From an uncultured Eubacteriales bacterium (GTDB lineage: Bacteria > Bacillota > Clostridia > UMGS1810), in NCBI GenBank assembly GCA_900555295.1, contig USKN01000019.1, positions 1 through 15,457 on the forward strand: a stretch of DNA of 15,457 bases. The letters run 5' to 3'. The notes under the pieces were generated by a model. It saw only the letters and a list, made by a program, of their open reading frames with translations. It was not told the origin of the DNA and did no database searches. The position numbers were made by a program, and so were the translations under genes. This document shows, in pieces, positions 1 through 7,512 of the stretch; positions within the stretch are counted from its first letter, which is position 1, and every line of letters begins with the position of its first letter.

Positions 1-300
1 CATAACTGCCGGAGTCTTGGACCAATCTGTCACTTTTTCACTGTGTTCACCAATATATGCATATTCGTCGCTTTCCACATCGTTGGACGGATCTCCATTG
101 CGGAATCGATCCACAAAAATCTGATACATCACCGCACCCTTTGCCCAATCAGGTGTATGATAATTCGGATAGATTTCAAACTGTGCCCATTCCTGCAGCT
201 CAGAACAGACTCCCTGTTCCGTGTAATAGCATGTAGCCCATCCATACTGAATTTCAAAATGATACCGAAAAATCTCTTCCGGCATCACAATCTTTGTTCC
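1..300 (-). CDS. GH13 (neopullulanase/alpha-glucosidase-like) fragment, joined in frame to the kinase
   Basis: Read on the minus strand, these bases encode about 100 residues of a glycoside hydrolase family 13 enzyme. The end of an N-terminal beta-sandwich domain (FRYHFEIQYG) is followed by PDWAKGAVMYQIFVDRFRNG, which is the typical entry into the GH13 catalytic barrel, and then by a YIGEHSEKVTDW stretch typical of Lachnospiraceae-type intracellular maltodextrin hydrolases. There is no start codon or ribosome binding site of its own. The frame is continuous with the upstream PfkB kinase, and the coding stretch leaves the window at base 1 before any catalytic residue is reached. Codon choice differs from the rest of the window, with frequent CAG, GAG, AAG and CGG where the neighbours use CAA, GAA and AAA. 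I think this is foreign sequence attached to a contig end rather than a native domain. The family assignment is firm; the joining is the doubtful part. Confidence 0.7.
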
Positions 301-1089
301 ATAATAATCAAAACCTTTTGTTACCGCAAATGCAAACGCGCCGTGAAAAACATCGCCCGCACCGTTTGAGTCAACCGCATCTACCTTAAATGCACCGTAA
401 GTATTAACCGATACACCATCGTATATTGTTCCGCCGCTTTTGCCCTGTGTTATTACAACTACCTCGGGACGGTATTTGTTGTACAATTCAGCCGCCGCGT
501 CGGCTGCATTATCCATACCCGTTACCGCAAGTGCAAATTCCTCCGACGGTATTAAAATATCGGCAAGCGGCAAAAGATTTTCTATACCGTCATACAGTCC
601 TCCGGCATCATAAAGTACCTTTGTACCGCTTTGTTTGGCAATATGCGCACCGCTTACGGCGGCGGACATATCGTTTCCGTCAACCATTAAAATTTGCGCG
701 TCCTTTATTGCCGATTTTTGCTCATCATTTAACACAAGATTTGGAACATTGCCTTTATCAAACACTACGGTACGCGACGCATTTTTTTTATTTAACATAA
801 CATACGACACAAAACTTTCGTATCCCGATTTTACCGTTACATATTGAGTTGACACATTGTATTTTTTAAAATCCGATATTAAAAAATCTCCGCTTGCGTC
901 ATCCGATACATTGCCTATATATGCCGCACGTCCGCCGAGTTTTGAACACGCAACAAGTCCTGTTGCGCAAGGTCCGCCGCCGCACGATATACGGCTGTCC
1001 GCCTTGAGCTTTGTATCTTCTTTAGGGTAGTTTGGTATCTCTATTAAAGTATCGTGTACATTTGCGCCTATTCCCACAACCTCAATCAT
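301..1089 (-). CDS. PfkB-family carbohydrate kinase, C-terminus missing
   Basis: This is a ribokinase/PfkB-family sugar kinase that would phosphorylate a ketose or ketose-phosphate with ATP in the cytoplasm. The N-terminus (MIEVVGIGANVHDTLIEIPN) and the glycine-rich sugar-binding stretch SCGGGPCATG near residues 34-43 fit the family. The ATP-site motif DSNGAGD lies at residues 240-246, with D246 as catalytic base. About 263 kinase residues are present; family members are usually near 300, so roughly 30-40 C-terminal residues are lost where the frame passes into GH13 sequence after KGFDYY. The ATG start overlaps the aldolase stop as ATGA (1086-1089), and GGGAG lies seven bases upstream, so the two genes are probably translationally coupled. 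It is the last gene seen in the isomerase operon, which suggests that it phosphorylates the ketose made by the isomerase before aldol cleavage. The exact substrate cannot be read from sequence. Confidence 0.85.
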
Positions 1090-1907
1090 AATTTTGCTCC
1101 CAAAAGTTTTATTTTTTCCAAACCGAATTTTTTAATGTTTTGTACAGCGTCTTTCATAAACAAATCTATGGCAACTATATCTCTTGACGTATCAAATACC
1201 TTGTTAAGGAACGAACAGCAAACGTCCGTACCAAAATTTATTTTTCTTATACCTGCCGCAACCGCCGCCTTAATTTGGTCATCGGGTACGCCCGAACCGC
1301 CGTGAAGTACAAGCGGTATGCCCGTTGCTTTTTTAATATCGGCAATTCTTTCTATATCAAGAACGGGAGCCTGTTTATAATGTCCGTGCGCCGTGCCAAC
1401 CATTACGGCAAGTGCCCCTACTCCTGTTTTTTGCACAAATGTTTTGGCTTCCTCCACATCGGTATATGCACTCATTTTATCGTCATTTACCGAGCCTATG
1501 TGTCCGAGTTCCCCCTCAACCGCAATACCGATATGTGAACACATATCAACAATCTTTTTTGTGCCCTCAATATTTTGCTCCAATTCAAGTGTTGAACAGT
1601 CTATCATAATTCCCGTACAGCCGTATCTTATGGCACGTGTTACTTCTCTTTCGCCTGCGCCGTGGTCTAAATGAAAAGCAACGGGAACGCTTGCTTTTTC
1701 AGCAGCAGCCTTTATAACGGGGGCAAGGTAATATGCCTCACCCTCCGTAAAAAGGCGCGAATACGACTGTAATATTACAGGTGCCTGTGCCTGCTCCGCC
1801 GCCTCAATAATACCCATTACCGTTTCCATATTATACACGTTAAATGCAGGAATTGCAAATCCGCCTTTCTCGGCAATATCCAAAACTCTATCCAAACCGA
1901 CTAACAT
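1086..1907 (-). CDS. class II (zinc) ketose-bisphosphate aldolase, KbaY/GatY/FbaA family
   Basis: This is a cytoplasmic zinc aldolase that cleaves a ketose phosphate to dihydroxyacetone phosphate plus an aldehyde. Its 273 residues match the short KbaY/GatY branch. Visible motifs are HLDHG (79-83), with D81 as the likely catalytic acid/base and H82 as zinc ligand. EGELG lies at 131-135, and VGTAHGHYK and LHGGSG supply the other probable zinc ligands, H174 and H202. NFGTD (224-228) binds phosphate. The spacing nearly equals D82/H83/H180/H208 of E. coli tagatose-bisphosphate aldolase. The start overlaps the end of the iron-sulfur gene by seven bases and the stop overlaps the kinase start by four, so it sits in the middle of a coupled operon. 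Tagatose-1,6-bisphosphate, fructose-1,6-bisphosphate or a modified ketose-1-phosphate are all possible substrates. A housekeeping glycolytic role is unlikely given the dedicated operon. Confidence 0.9.
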   Translation of the reverse strand: MLVGLDRVLDIAEKGGFAIPAFNVYNMETVMGIIEAAEQAQAPVILQSYSRLFTEGEAYYLAPVIKAAAEKASVPVAFHLDHGAGEREVTRAIRYGCTGIMIDCSTLELEQNIEGTKKIVDMCSHIGIAVEGELGHIGSVNDDKMSAYTDVEEAKTFVQKTGVGALAVMVGTAHGHYKQAPVLDIERIADIKKATGIPLVLHGGSGVPDDQIKAAVAAGIRKINFGTDVCCSFLNKVFDTSRDIVAIDLFMKDAVQNIKKFGLEKIKLLGAKL

Positions 1908-2989
1908 AGCACAACATCCCCCAAAGTTTTAATTTCAACGCCGTCGGGTTTTACCAAAGACAGCATTGCATAATCTGCCGCCGATGCGGTAACAAGTATT
2001 TTTGTACCTACATTTACGGCATTTGTCCACCTGTCGCGCGCAACGTCTTTCATTACTTCGGGCATATACTCGTTCATAATAAGATTACCGCCGAGCATTG
2101 TGTCTTTGCCGTTTAGCAGCATTTCGCACACATTTCCGCAAGCCGATAAAATTTCGCGTGCGGGTGTTATTTCTTCCAAATCTCTTGCAAGATGAACAGG
2201 GTCGTTAAACGTATATGTATTATCGGTTTTCTTAACATTTAGTTTGTTTTCTGATATCAGATTTGCAACAACCGATGTAAAAGTTTTAACTTCAAACGGT
2301 ACATCAATTCCCCACTCACCGTATTCTCTTTTAAACATCATAGCGTCTTCGCTTTCAAGACATATAACAGTTTTATACTCTTTTAAAGCGTTTGCGGCAT
2401 TAATTGCCGTCTGCCGTGTTTCCTCCGAAAGTCCCGTTAAAAATTCCATAGTATATCCGCTGTCGGGCTCGTTTAAATCAACTGTAAATTCCACACCTGC
2501 CCTTTCAAGTATTTTTATTGCGTCAACGGCAATTTTGGATACCTTGTACAAACAATCTTTACCTATAAATAAAAGCGTATCACATTTGGCAATGTGTGAT
2601 TTTGCTGCGTCTTTAAGGTTTGAGTCAATATCTTTTATACCGTATGCGTTTCCCGTATTTTCAATATTGTCGAGCATTTTTTCAACATATGAGGGGAGCT
2701 TGCCCTCAAGAGCCGCCTCAAGACGGGCCTCTTTTGTAAATGCAACGGGGTCCCAGCCCGTTACACATTCTTTTGTGCAGGCACCGCAAAGTGCGCACTC
2801 ATACACACTGTCTATAATGTCCGACGAATACTCAACTCCGCCTCTTGCCACAAGCGCAAGTATCATACCTCTTGCACGCGCCGTATTTCTTTCGTGTCCC
2901 GTTGCGTTACCGATAGGGCAAATATGTCTGCACATCCAGCAAAAACGGCATTGGTCCATATGTTCTTTACTTTTCTGTGAAAATTGCAT
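1901..2989 (-). CDS. GlcF/LutA-like iron-sulfur electron-transfer protein with degenerate CCG domains
   Basis: This 362-residue protein carries two [4Fe-4S] ferredoxin motifs near the N-terminus, C14-x2-C17-x2-C20-x3-C24-P and C65-x2-C68-x2-C71-x3-C75. The remainder has the fold pattern of the paired cysteine-rich (CCG) domains found in glycolate oxidase GlcF, LutA and HdrD. The CCG cysteines are not there. The first site reads EPDSGY where CCG is expected. The second reads NDPVHLAR instead of the usual DPCH, and MLGGNL instead of CCGAGG. It should accept electrons from the flavoprotein encoded just upstream (18-base gap), but probably without the non-cubane cluster of the full family. A GGGAGG ribosome site precedes the ATG. 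No membrane segment is apparent, so the pair is likely soluble or peripheral. The physiological acceptor is unknown and no electron-transfer flavoprotein genes are in view. Confidence 0.85.
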   Translation of the reverse strand: MQFSQKSKEHMDQCRFCWMCRHICPIGNATGHERNTARARGMILALVARGGVEYSSDIIDSVYECALCGACTKECVTGWDPVAFTKEARLEAALEGKLPSYVEKMLDNIENTGNAYGIKDIDSNLKDAAKSHIAKCDTLLFIGKDCLYKVSKIAVDAIKILERAGVEFTVDLNEPDSGYTMEFLTGLSEETRQTAINAANALKEYKTVICLESEDAMMFKREYGEWGIDVPFEVKTFTSVVANLISENKLNVKKTDNTYTFNDPVHLARDLEEITPAREILSACGNVCEMLLNGKDTMLGGNLIMNEYMPEVMKDVARDRWTNAVNVGTKILVTASAADYAMLSLVKPDGVEIKTLGDVVLC

Positions 2990-3007
2990 AATTTATTTAC
3001 CTCCCTA

Positions 3008-4426
3008 TTAAAGTCCGAGTTTATACGGATTCATAATTCCGTTGGGGTCAAGCTGTTTTTTAAGTCCCTCAAACACCTGCATTGCGGGGCCGTACTGTTC
3101 TTTCATAAGTCTGCCGAGTTTTATTCCCACACCGTGATGGTCGTTTACAACACCGCCGTTTGCAATAGCCGTTCTTACACCGAGTGACCAAATTGCATTG
3201 TGAAGTCTTAATGCTTCGTGTGGGTCTTTTGGAGGATTGTCAACAATAAATCTGTCGTAAATCATACATCCCCACTCATACCAATGCGAAAAATGTGCTA
3301 TAAATTTGGCCTGCGGATAGTTTGTTTCAACTGCCTCTTTCATTGCCCAATATATTTTTTCTATTTTATCGTACGGTGCTATGGTATCCATTGTGCCAAA
3401 CATTTGCGGAAGATCCATCATATGTCCCGGATAAAAGAAAGTAATTTTTTCTTTCCACCATTTTTCTCCGTACTCCGAGCCTAAATCCTCTGCGTGATAT
3501 TTTTGGAATGTGTCAAGCATTATTTTTTCTTCAACATCCACAAGCGCTTCAACACCCTCAATTGCAATATTCATAAATGCTCCGGGTTTTTCCACACCTA
3601 CAATTTTTTTAATAAGAGTTGCCGTTTCCGCCTCGTTATACAAGCGCATAACCGACGGTTTAAACTTTTGCAAAATTTCTCTTGACGCACTGAATGCGTC
3701 ACTCATATTTTTAAACAAAAATCCTCTGAAACGTCTTGTTTCGGGCTGGTCGTAAATTCTAATCTGCGCCTTTGTCATAATGCCCAGAGTCCCCTCCGAA
3801 CCTATAAATATTTGGTTAAGATCGGGGCCTGCCGCGTGCTTGGGTGCGGGTGATGTGTTTATAATATCACCGTTTGGAAGTACAACTTCCATTTTCAATA
3901 CCATATCGTCTATTTTTCCGTATTTGGTTGATACAACACCTATACCGCGGTGTGCCAAAAATCCGCCTACAGTTGAGCAGGTAAGCGACGACGGATAATG
4001 CATTGTTGCATATCCTCTTTCGTTTGCCGCCCATTCAATATGCTTGTATATTGAACCTGTGCCGCACTCTATGTACATACTTTTTTCGTTAAAATCGGTT
4101 ATTTCGTTCATTCGTTTGGTATCGAGCACAATACCGCCGCATACAGGGAGTGCGCCGCCTTGTGTGCCGCCTCCGCCGCCCCACGTTGTAACGGGCATTT
4201 TGTAATAGTTTGCAATTTTAAGTACGTTCGATACTTCTTTTGCATTTTTCGGCGATACAACAACATCGGCTTCGGGCATTCTCAATCCCCTGTCAGCCCA
4301 CATTCTTGAAAGCCAAAAATAGTCAACACTGTGTGTTATTTTGTCAACCGTGCGCTCCGAACAGTTTTCTCTGCCCACAGCGTCCTCAAGCTCCGATAAA
4401 ATCATATCGAATAAAAATTCATTCAT
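3008..4426 (-). CDS. FAD-binding (PCMH-type) oxidoreductase, GlcD/alkyl-DHAP-synthase-like
   Basis: This 472-residue flavoprotein belongs to the vanillyl-alcohol-oxidase/GlcD superfamily. The FAD domain shows TTWGGGGGTQGG (80-91), the PSS-STVGG-HRGIG region (145-163) and GSEGTLG (209-215). The C-terminal substrate domain ends with NDHHGVG (428-434) and LDPNGIMNPYK, close to the HHHG active-site loop of alkyl-DHAP synthase. The preceding HFSHWYEWG-IYDRF stretch also resembles that enzyme more than classical D-lactate or glycolate dehydrogenases. It probably oxidises a hydroxyl of a sugar-derived compound such as a 2-hydroxyacid, passing electrons to the iron-sulfur protein next door. An ether-lipid role is unlikely beside sugar isomerase, aldolase and kinase genes. 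It follows the isomerase after 37 bases with a GGAGG site. The FAD fold is certain; the substrate is not. Confidence 0.88.
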   Translation of the reverse strand: MNEFLFDMILSELEDAVGRENCSERTVDKITHSVDYFWLSRMWADRGLRMPEADVVVSPKNAKEVSNVLKIANYYKMPVTTWGGGGGTQGGALPVCGGIVLDTKRMNEITDFNEKSMYIECGTGSIYKHIEWAANERGYATMHYPSSLTCSTVGGFLAHRGIGVVSTKYGKIDDMVLKMEVVLPNGDIINTSPAPKHAAGPDLNQIFIGSEGTLGIMTKAQIRIYDQPETRRFRGFLFKNMSDAFSASREILQKFKPSVMRLYNEAETATLIKKIVGVEKPGAFMNIAIEGVEALVDVEEKIMLDTFQKYHAEDLGSEYGEKWWKEKITFFYPGHMMDLPQMFGTMDTIAPYDKIEKIYWAMKEAVETNYPQAKFIAHFSHWYEWGCMIYDRFIVDNPPKDPHEALRLHNAIWSLGVRTAIANGGVVNDHHGVGIKLGRLMKEQYGPAMQVFEGLKKQLDPNGIMNPYKLGL

Positions 4427-4463
4427 TTTTTATACCTCCGTTTGTTTTTATCTGATATCAGAA

Positions 4464-5867
4464 TTATGAATTAATATTGTCAAATGTCAGTTCGGGAATA
4501 AACTTGCAAAATTCCTCAAGACATTGTGCATACTGTCCGTACACTTCGCTCATATGGTGAATATACGGACCGTTTATAAGTTTCTTTTCTATTTTGGATA
4601 AGTTTTCAAACTCCGCCCACATATATGTACCAAATGTATTCGGCCCGTCTGTTGTATGAAAATCACCGCCCAAAAGCGTGTAATTACCTCTGTCACCCTG
4701 AAATCTTGCAATTGTGTAATTACCGTCTTTTACAATAAAACTTGGTTTTGTGTTGTATAAATATGCTCTTGCTCCGTCTTTTTTCATAGAATACGGGAAC
4801 GGACCGCAATGCCACAAAAGCTCCGCATTTTTATTTTCGGGGTGGCGAACGGTAAACTCGCCGAAAAGCGGCGCGTATTCGCCGCGTGTTGCGCACATTA
4901 AAAGCGCCTGCGTTATTGCGCCGTGAATATCCGATTCACAGGCTACAATATACCCCATATCGTAAAGAATTGACATTGCAAGGCAAGGGTTGGCGTTAAA
5001 AGCCTGCGGCATACACGTCCAACATTCGCTTGAGAGAACATCTGCCCCCGTCATATTAAACACCTCTATATATGCGTACACAAACGTAAGCATTTTTTTA
5101 AGGGTTTCATCATCAAGCCCCGATACATCATACTTTTGTTTAAGCTCTTTTAAATCCGCTTCAAGTTCCGTTTGTTTTTCGGCATAAAGTCTTTCAAGAA
5201 TTTGAGTCATAACCGCCATATTTACCGTTTGCATATTAATACCAAACTTTTCGGTTAATTCAAGTTCATTGTACATAACGCTTTTAAACGGATTTAAACG
5301 TGTACCCACTTGGGTTACTTTAAGGTTTTTAAAGTTTTTTACCATACAGACAACCGACATAAACTGTTTTAATCCGTCGGCAAATCTCACATCATCAACG
5401 GGGCAGTTTTCTATGTACGAAAAAGGAATGTTTAATCTGCGAAATTGCTTGCTTATGGCAAACAAACCGCACTGACAATCCGTGTATCTTGTACCGTCCT
5501 CATCAAATACAGTATCCTGCGGCCCCCATAAAAGAGTTGGCAATCCCATTATTTTTGCAATTTGTCCGGCGGCTTCTTCATTGCCGAAATTGCAATTAAT
5601 AATAAATATTGCGTCAACACCTTCTTTTAAAAACCTTTCTTTTACGCGAATGCAATCGTCCGTTTCGCTTAAAAGTCCCTCGTCATTAAGCCACTCCAAA
5701 TCAACAAACGTTGTTTTTTCATCGGTAAACCGGCTTTTAATGTACTCTACAACCTTTTCTTTGTTGGCAACCGCACAGGCAGGTTTAAATATACCCTTTC
5801 TTGTTGCGGCATCGGCGAGCCACCGCCGTTCGGGAATAAGCCCGATTTTAAGTGAATAATCAAGCAT
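4464..5867 (-). CDS. L-fucose/L-arabinose isomerase superfamily protein
   Basis: This is a 467-residue cytoplasmic sugar isomerase-like protein and the first gene of the operon. The N-terminal and central two thirds have the alternating Rossmann-like pattern of the FucI/AraA family (for example GVDAIFIINCNFGNEEAA at 83-100). Acidic and histidine residues typical of the Mn2+ site follow: E281 in SSECWTCMPQ, the ESDIHGA motif (311-317) with D313, and H353 in LLWHCGPFP. FucI itself is about 590 residues, so this is a shorter branch nearer in size to AraA and to the many unassigned Firmicutes members. It would interconvert an aldose and a ketose to feed the kinase and aldolase downstream. The start is fixed by AAGGAGA seven bases upstream. 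Substrate candidates include L-fucose, L-arabinose, other deoxysugars or a sulfosugar; I cannot choose among them from sequence. Confidence 0.82.
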   Translation of the reverse strand: MLDYSLKIGLIPERRWLADAATRKGIFKPACAVANKEKVVEYIKSRFTDEKTTFVDLEWLNDEGLLSETDDCIRVKERFLKEGVDAIFIINCNFGNEEAAGQIAKIMGLPTLLWGPQDTVFDEDGTRYTDCQCGLFAISKQFRRLNIPFSYIENCPVDDVRFADGLKQFMSVVCMVKNFKNLKVTQVGTRLNPFKSVMYNELELTEKFGINMQTVNMAVMTQILERLYAEKQTELEADLKELKQKYDVSGLDDETLKKMLTFVYAYIEVFNMTGADVLSSECWTCMPQAFNANPCLAMSILYDMGYIVACESDIHGAITQALLMCATRGEYAPLFGEFTVRHPENKNAELLWHCGPFPYSMKKDGARAYLYNTKPSFIVKDGNYTIARFQGDRGNYTLLGGDFHTTDGPNTFGTYMWAEFENLSKIEKKLINGPYIHHMSEVYGQYAQCLEEFCKFIPELTFDNINS

Positions 5868-5908
5868 AGAAGCATCTCCTTAAATTTGTCGGTTATTTTA
5901 ATAATATT

Positions 5909-5937
5909 ATTGTATCACGAAATGAAAATTTTTTCAA
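5909..5937 (-). promoter_or_regulatory. SigA-type promoter of the isomerase operon
   Basis: On the minus strand a TTGAAA -35 (5932-5937) and a TACAAT -10 (5909-5914) are separated by exactly 17 bases. Transcription would begin near 5902, leaving a leader of about 34 nt before the isomerase ATG. This is the only good promoter seen for the five-gene operon. Confidence 0.75.
5923..5936. promoter_or_regulatory. operator-like inverted repeat inside the isomerase promoter
   Basis: The perfect inverted repeat TGAAAA-TT-TTTTCA covers most of the -35 box and part of the spacer, so a protein bound here would block RNA polymerase. It matches the outer positions of a catabolite-responsive element (cre) but lacks the central CG. 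A second copy of the same half-sites lies at 5975-5989. The sequence is AT-rich, so chance is a real alternative. Confidence 0.4.
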
Positions 5938-5973
5938 TAGTTTTTTAATATTTTTTTAAGTTTTGTTTTATTT

Positions 5974-5990
5974 ATGAAAATTCTTTTCAT
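5974..5990. promoter_or_regulatory. second operator-like inverted repeat upstream of the isomerase promoter
   Basis: ATGAAAA-TTC-TTTTCAT is a perfect inverted repeat of seven-base arms using the same TGAAAA/TTTTCA half-sites as the one at 5923-5936. The centres are about 52 bases apart, close to five helical turns, so both would face the same side of the DNA. Confidence 0.38.
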
Positions 5991-6028
5991 TTTTGGAAAA
6001 AATTTGCATATTTTTTCAGCATAATTTA

Positions 6029-6073
6029 AAAAAAATCACCCCGAAACACAACGTGTATCGGAGTGATTTTTTT
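6029..6073 (-). terminator. intrinsic terminator of the GH13 gene
   Basis: A long hairpin begins at the GH13 stop codon. An 11-base A/T-rich outer arm (AAAAAAATCAC with GTGATTTTTTT) continues through CCGA/TCGG and ACAC/GTGT with two mismatches. On the minus strand it runs into eight U residues. The arms are symmetrical, so it could also work on the plus strand. It insulates the isomerase operon from GH13 transcription. Confidence 0.85.
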
Positions 6074-7409
6074 AAAACTCAACAACTATATATCCCATTC
6101 TTCCAAAATCAATTTTACCGTCATTTATATCAGCGTTGTTTGAAAACAACACCTTTGCATTTTGCGGTATTTGTTCCGCATCTACCGTACAGCCTTCTTT
6201 TGCGGTATTACCGGCAAACATAATGGTTTTACCGTTATATTTACGTTTAAAGGTTACCGTATTTTCGGGATTTGAATTTTTAATCCACTCGGTTTCACCG
6301 TACATCAAAATATCGCTTTGCTTTTTAAATTCGTTTAGTTTTTTTATTATTTCCGTACGGCGTATTGCCTCGGGCGTATTCTTTTTACTTCTGTCGGATG
6401 TTTGATATTTGCCCGGATGAAAACGATTTGCAAACATACTTAAATTTGCATTGCACGCAATTTCGTTGCCTGCATATACCATAGGTACACCGTCTATAGT
6501 ATAATTTAAAACCAATATTTGTTCCATTCCGTCACTGCCTGCGCTTATCTCAACCCTTTGCGGCCAATCGGTAACCGTATCGTGATTATCCATATCACGC
6601 AATATTTTACCGCCGTACGGCAATTTATGATACTCCTTTTGTACTGTATCCGTTTCGGCAACAATTGCCGCACTTTCATTTTCGCAATAAACTTTATACA
6701 ATTTTTCGTGCCAATCAAAACAATACGATACATCAAACGAGCTCATAAGCTTTTCGTACTTTGTACCCTCATTAATAAGTATTGAATCGGGTTTTATTGT
6801 TTTCATTCTTTTATGTGCCTCATACCAAAAATCATCGGGAACAGCATCGCCCACATCACATCTGAAACCGTCAACGTCAATTACCGATATATAATATATC
6901 ATATTACAATACAGGTATTCTCTCAATCCGTCGCATTTAAAATCGAGTGCCGGAAAGTTCCATTGTGTATTAATTATTTCGCCGTCGGGTGTTTGCTGTA
7001 CAAATTCTCTGTGCCGTTTTATAATATCGGCATTGGGACCTATATGCGCATACACAAGGTCAAGCAAAACTTTCATATTACGCTTATGCGCCTCACATAC
7101 AAGTTCTTTTAAATCGTCCATAGTGCCGTATTCGCTGTCTATAAAAAAGTAATCGTTCATTCTGTACGGATTTTTCGGGTTTTCCGTTTCAGACTTTAAT
7201 TGTCTTTCGCTCCAATTGGTTTTATCCATACTGTCATCCTCACTGAAAATTGGGCAAAGATAAACAATATCAAATCCTGTTTGCTTTAAAAAATCAAGTT
7301 CTTTTGTAATTGCTTTAATTGTACCGTCTTTTGAGAATGTGCGCGGATTTATTTGATATACCGCACCGCGCGTAATCCATTCGGGTGATGAAACCGCAAT
7401 GTTTTTCAT
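6072..7409 (-). CDS. cytoplasmic GH13 alpha-amylase-family glycosidase
   Basis: This 445-residue GH13 enzyme has no signal peptide, so it acts inside the cell on imported alpha-glucosides or maltodextrins. The barrel starts at GAVYQINPRTF (15-25). Region I is DLVYAH (117-122), in which the usual Asn is replaced by Ala. Region II is GFRCDVG (181-187) with R183 and nucleophile D185. E214 in ILINEG is the acid/base, and region IV is MDNHD (273-277) with D277 as stabiliser. A short C-terminal beta domain follows (about 365-445). All three catalytic carboxylates are present, so it should be active. It is divergent from the AraC-type regulator and ends in a strong terminator, so it is a single-gene unit. 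Its exact specificity (alpha-glucosidase, maltogenic, or a transferase such as a phosphorylase) is not fixed by these motifs. Confidence 0.88.
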   Translation of the reverse strand: MKNIAVSSPEWITRGAVYQINPRTFSKDGTIKAITKELDFLKQTGFDIVYLCPIFSEDDSMDKTNWSERQLKSETENPKNPYRMNDYFFIDSEYGTMDDLKELVCEAHKRNMKVLLDLVYAHIGPNADIIKRHREFVQQTPDGEIINTQWNFPALDFKCDGLREYLYCNMIYYISVIDVDGFRCDVGDAVPDDFWYEAHKRMKTIKPDSILINEGTKYEKLMSSFDVSYCFDWHEKLYKVYCENESAAIVAETDTVQKEYHKLPYGGKILRDMDNHDTVTDWPQRVEISAGSDGMEQILVLNYTIDGVPMVYAGNEIACNANLSMFANRFHPGKYQTSDRSKKNTPEAIRRTEIIKKLNEFKKQSDILMYGETEWIKNSNPENTVTFKRKYNGKTIMFAGNTAKEGCTVDAEQIPQNAKVLFSNNADINDGKIDFGRMGYIVVEF

Positions 7410-7438
7410 ATTTCAATACGCTCCTTTTGTTTTTTTAT

Positions 7439-7467
7439 ATAATAACATATATTTTTTTTGTGTACAA
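7439..7467 (-). promoter_or_regulatory. promoter of the GH13 gene
   Basis: On the minus strand a TTGTAC -35 (7462-7467) and TATTAT -10 (7439-7444) are spaced by 17 bases. The weak -35 is directly abutted by the repeat at 7468-7481, which suits an activator-dependent promoter. AAGGAGC precedes the GH13 ATG. Confidence 0.65.
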
Positions 7468-7512
7468 GATACAAAAAACGCAATAAGGATTGTTTTTCGA
7501 TACAAAAAGTGC
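7468..7512. promoter_or_regulatory. tandem direct repeats, probable binding sites of the adjacent AraC-family regulator
   Basis: GATACAAAAAACGC (7468-7481) and GATACAAAAAGTGC (7499-7512) agree at 12 of 14 positions and lie 31 bases apart, about three helical turns. The first touches the GH13 -35 box, the usual place for a class II AraC activator. The second fills most of the spacer between the -35 and -10 boxes of the regulator's own promoter, which would give autorepression. Confidence 0.6.

Noticed and set aside
2244..3011. Long plus-strand open frame opposite the iron-sulfur gene
   Set aside because: It is the antisense shadow of a well-supported gene, has no ribosome binding site, and its product has no recognisable domain.
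4451..4462. Perfect palindrome TCTGATATCAGA between the isomerase and flavoprotein genes, with CTGATATCAG again at 2251-2260
   Set aside because: The second copy lies inside the iron-sulfur coding sequence, the first is in a short intercistronic gap without a promoter, and a 10-base coincidence is weak evidence.
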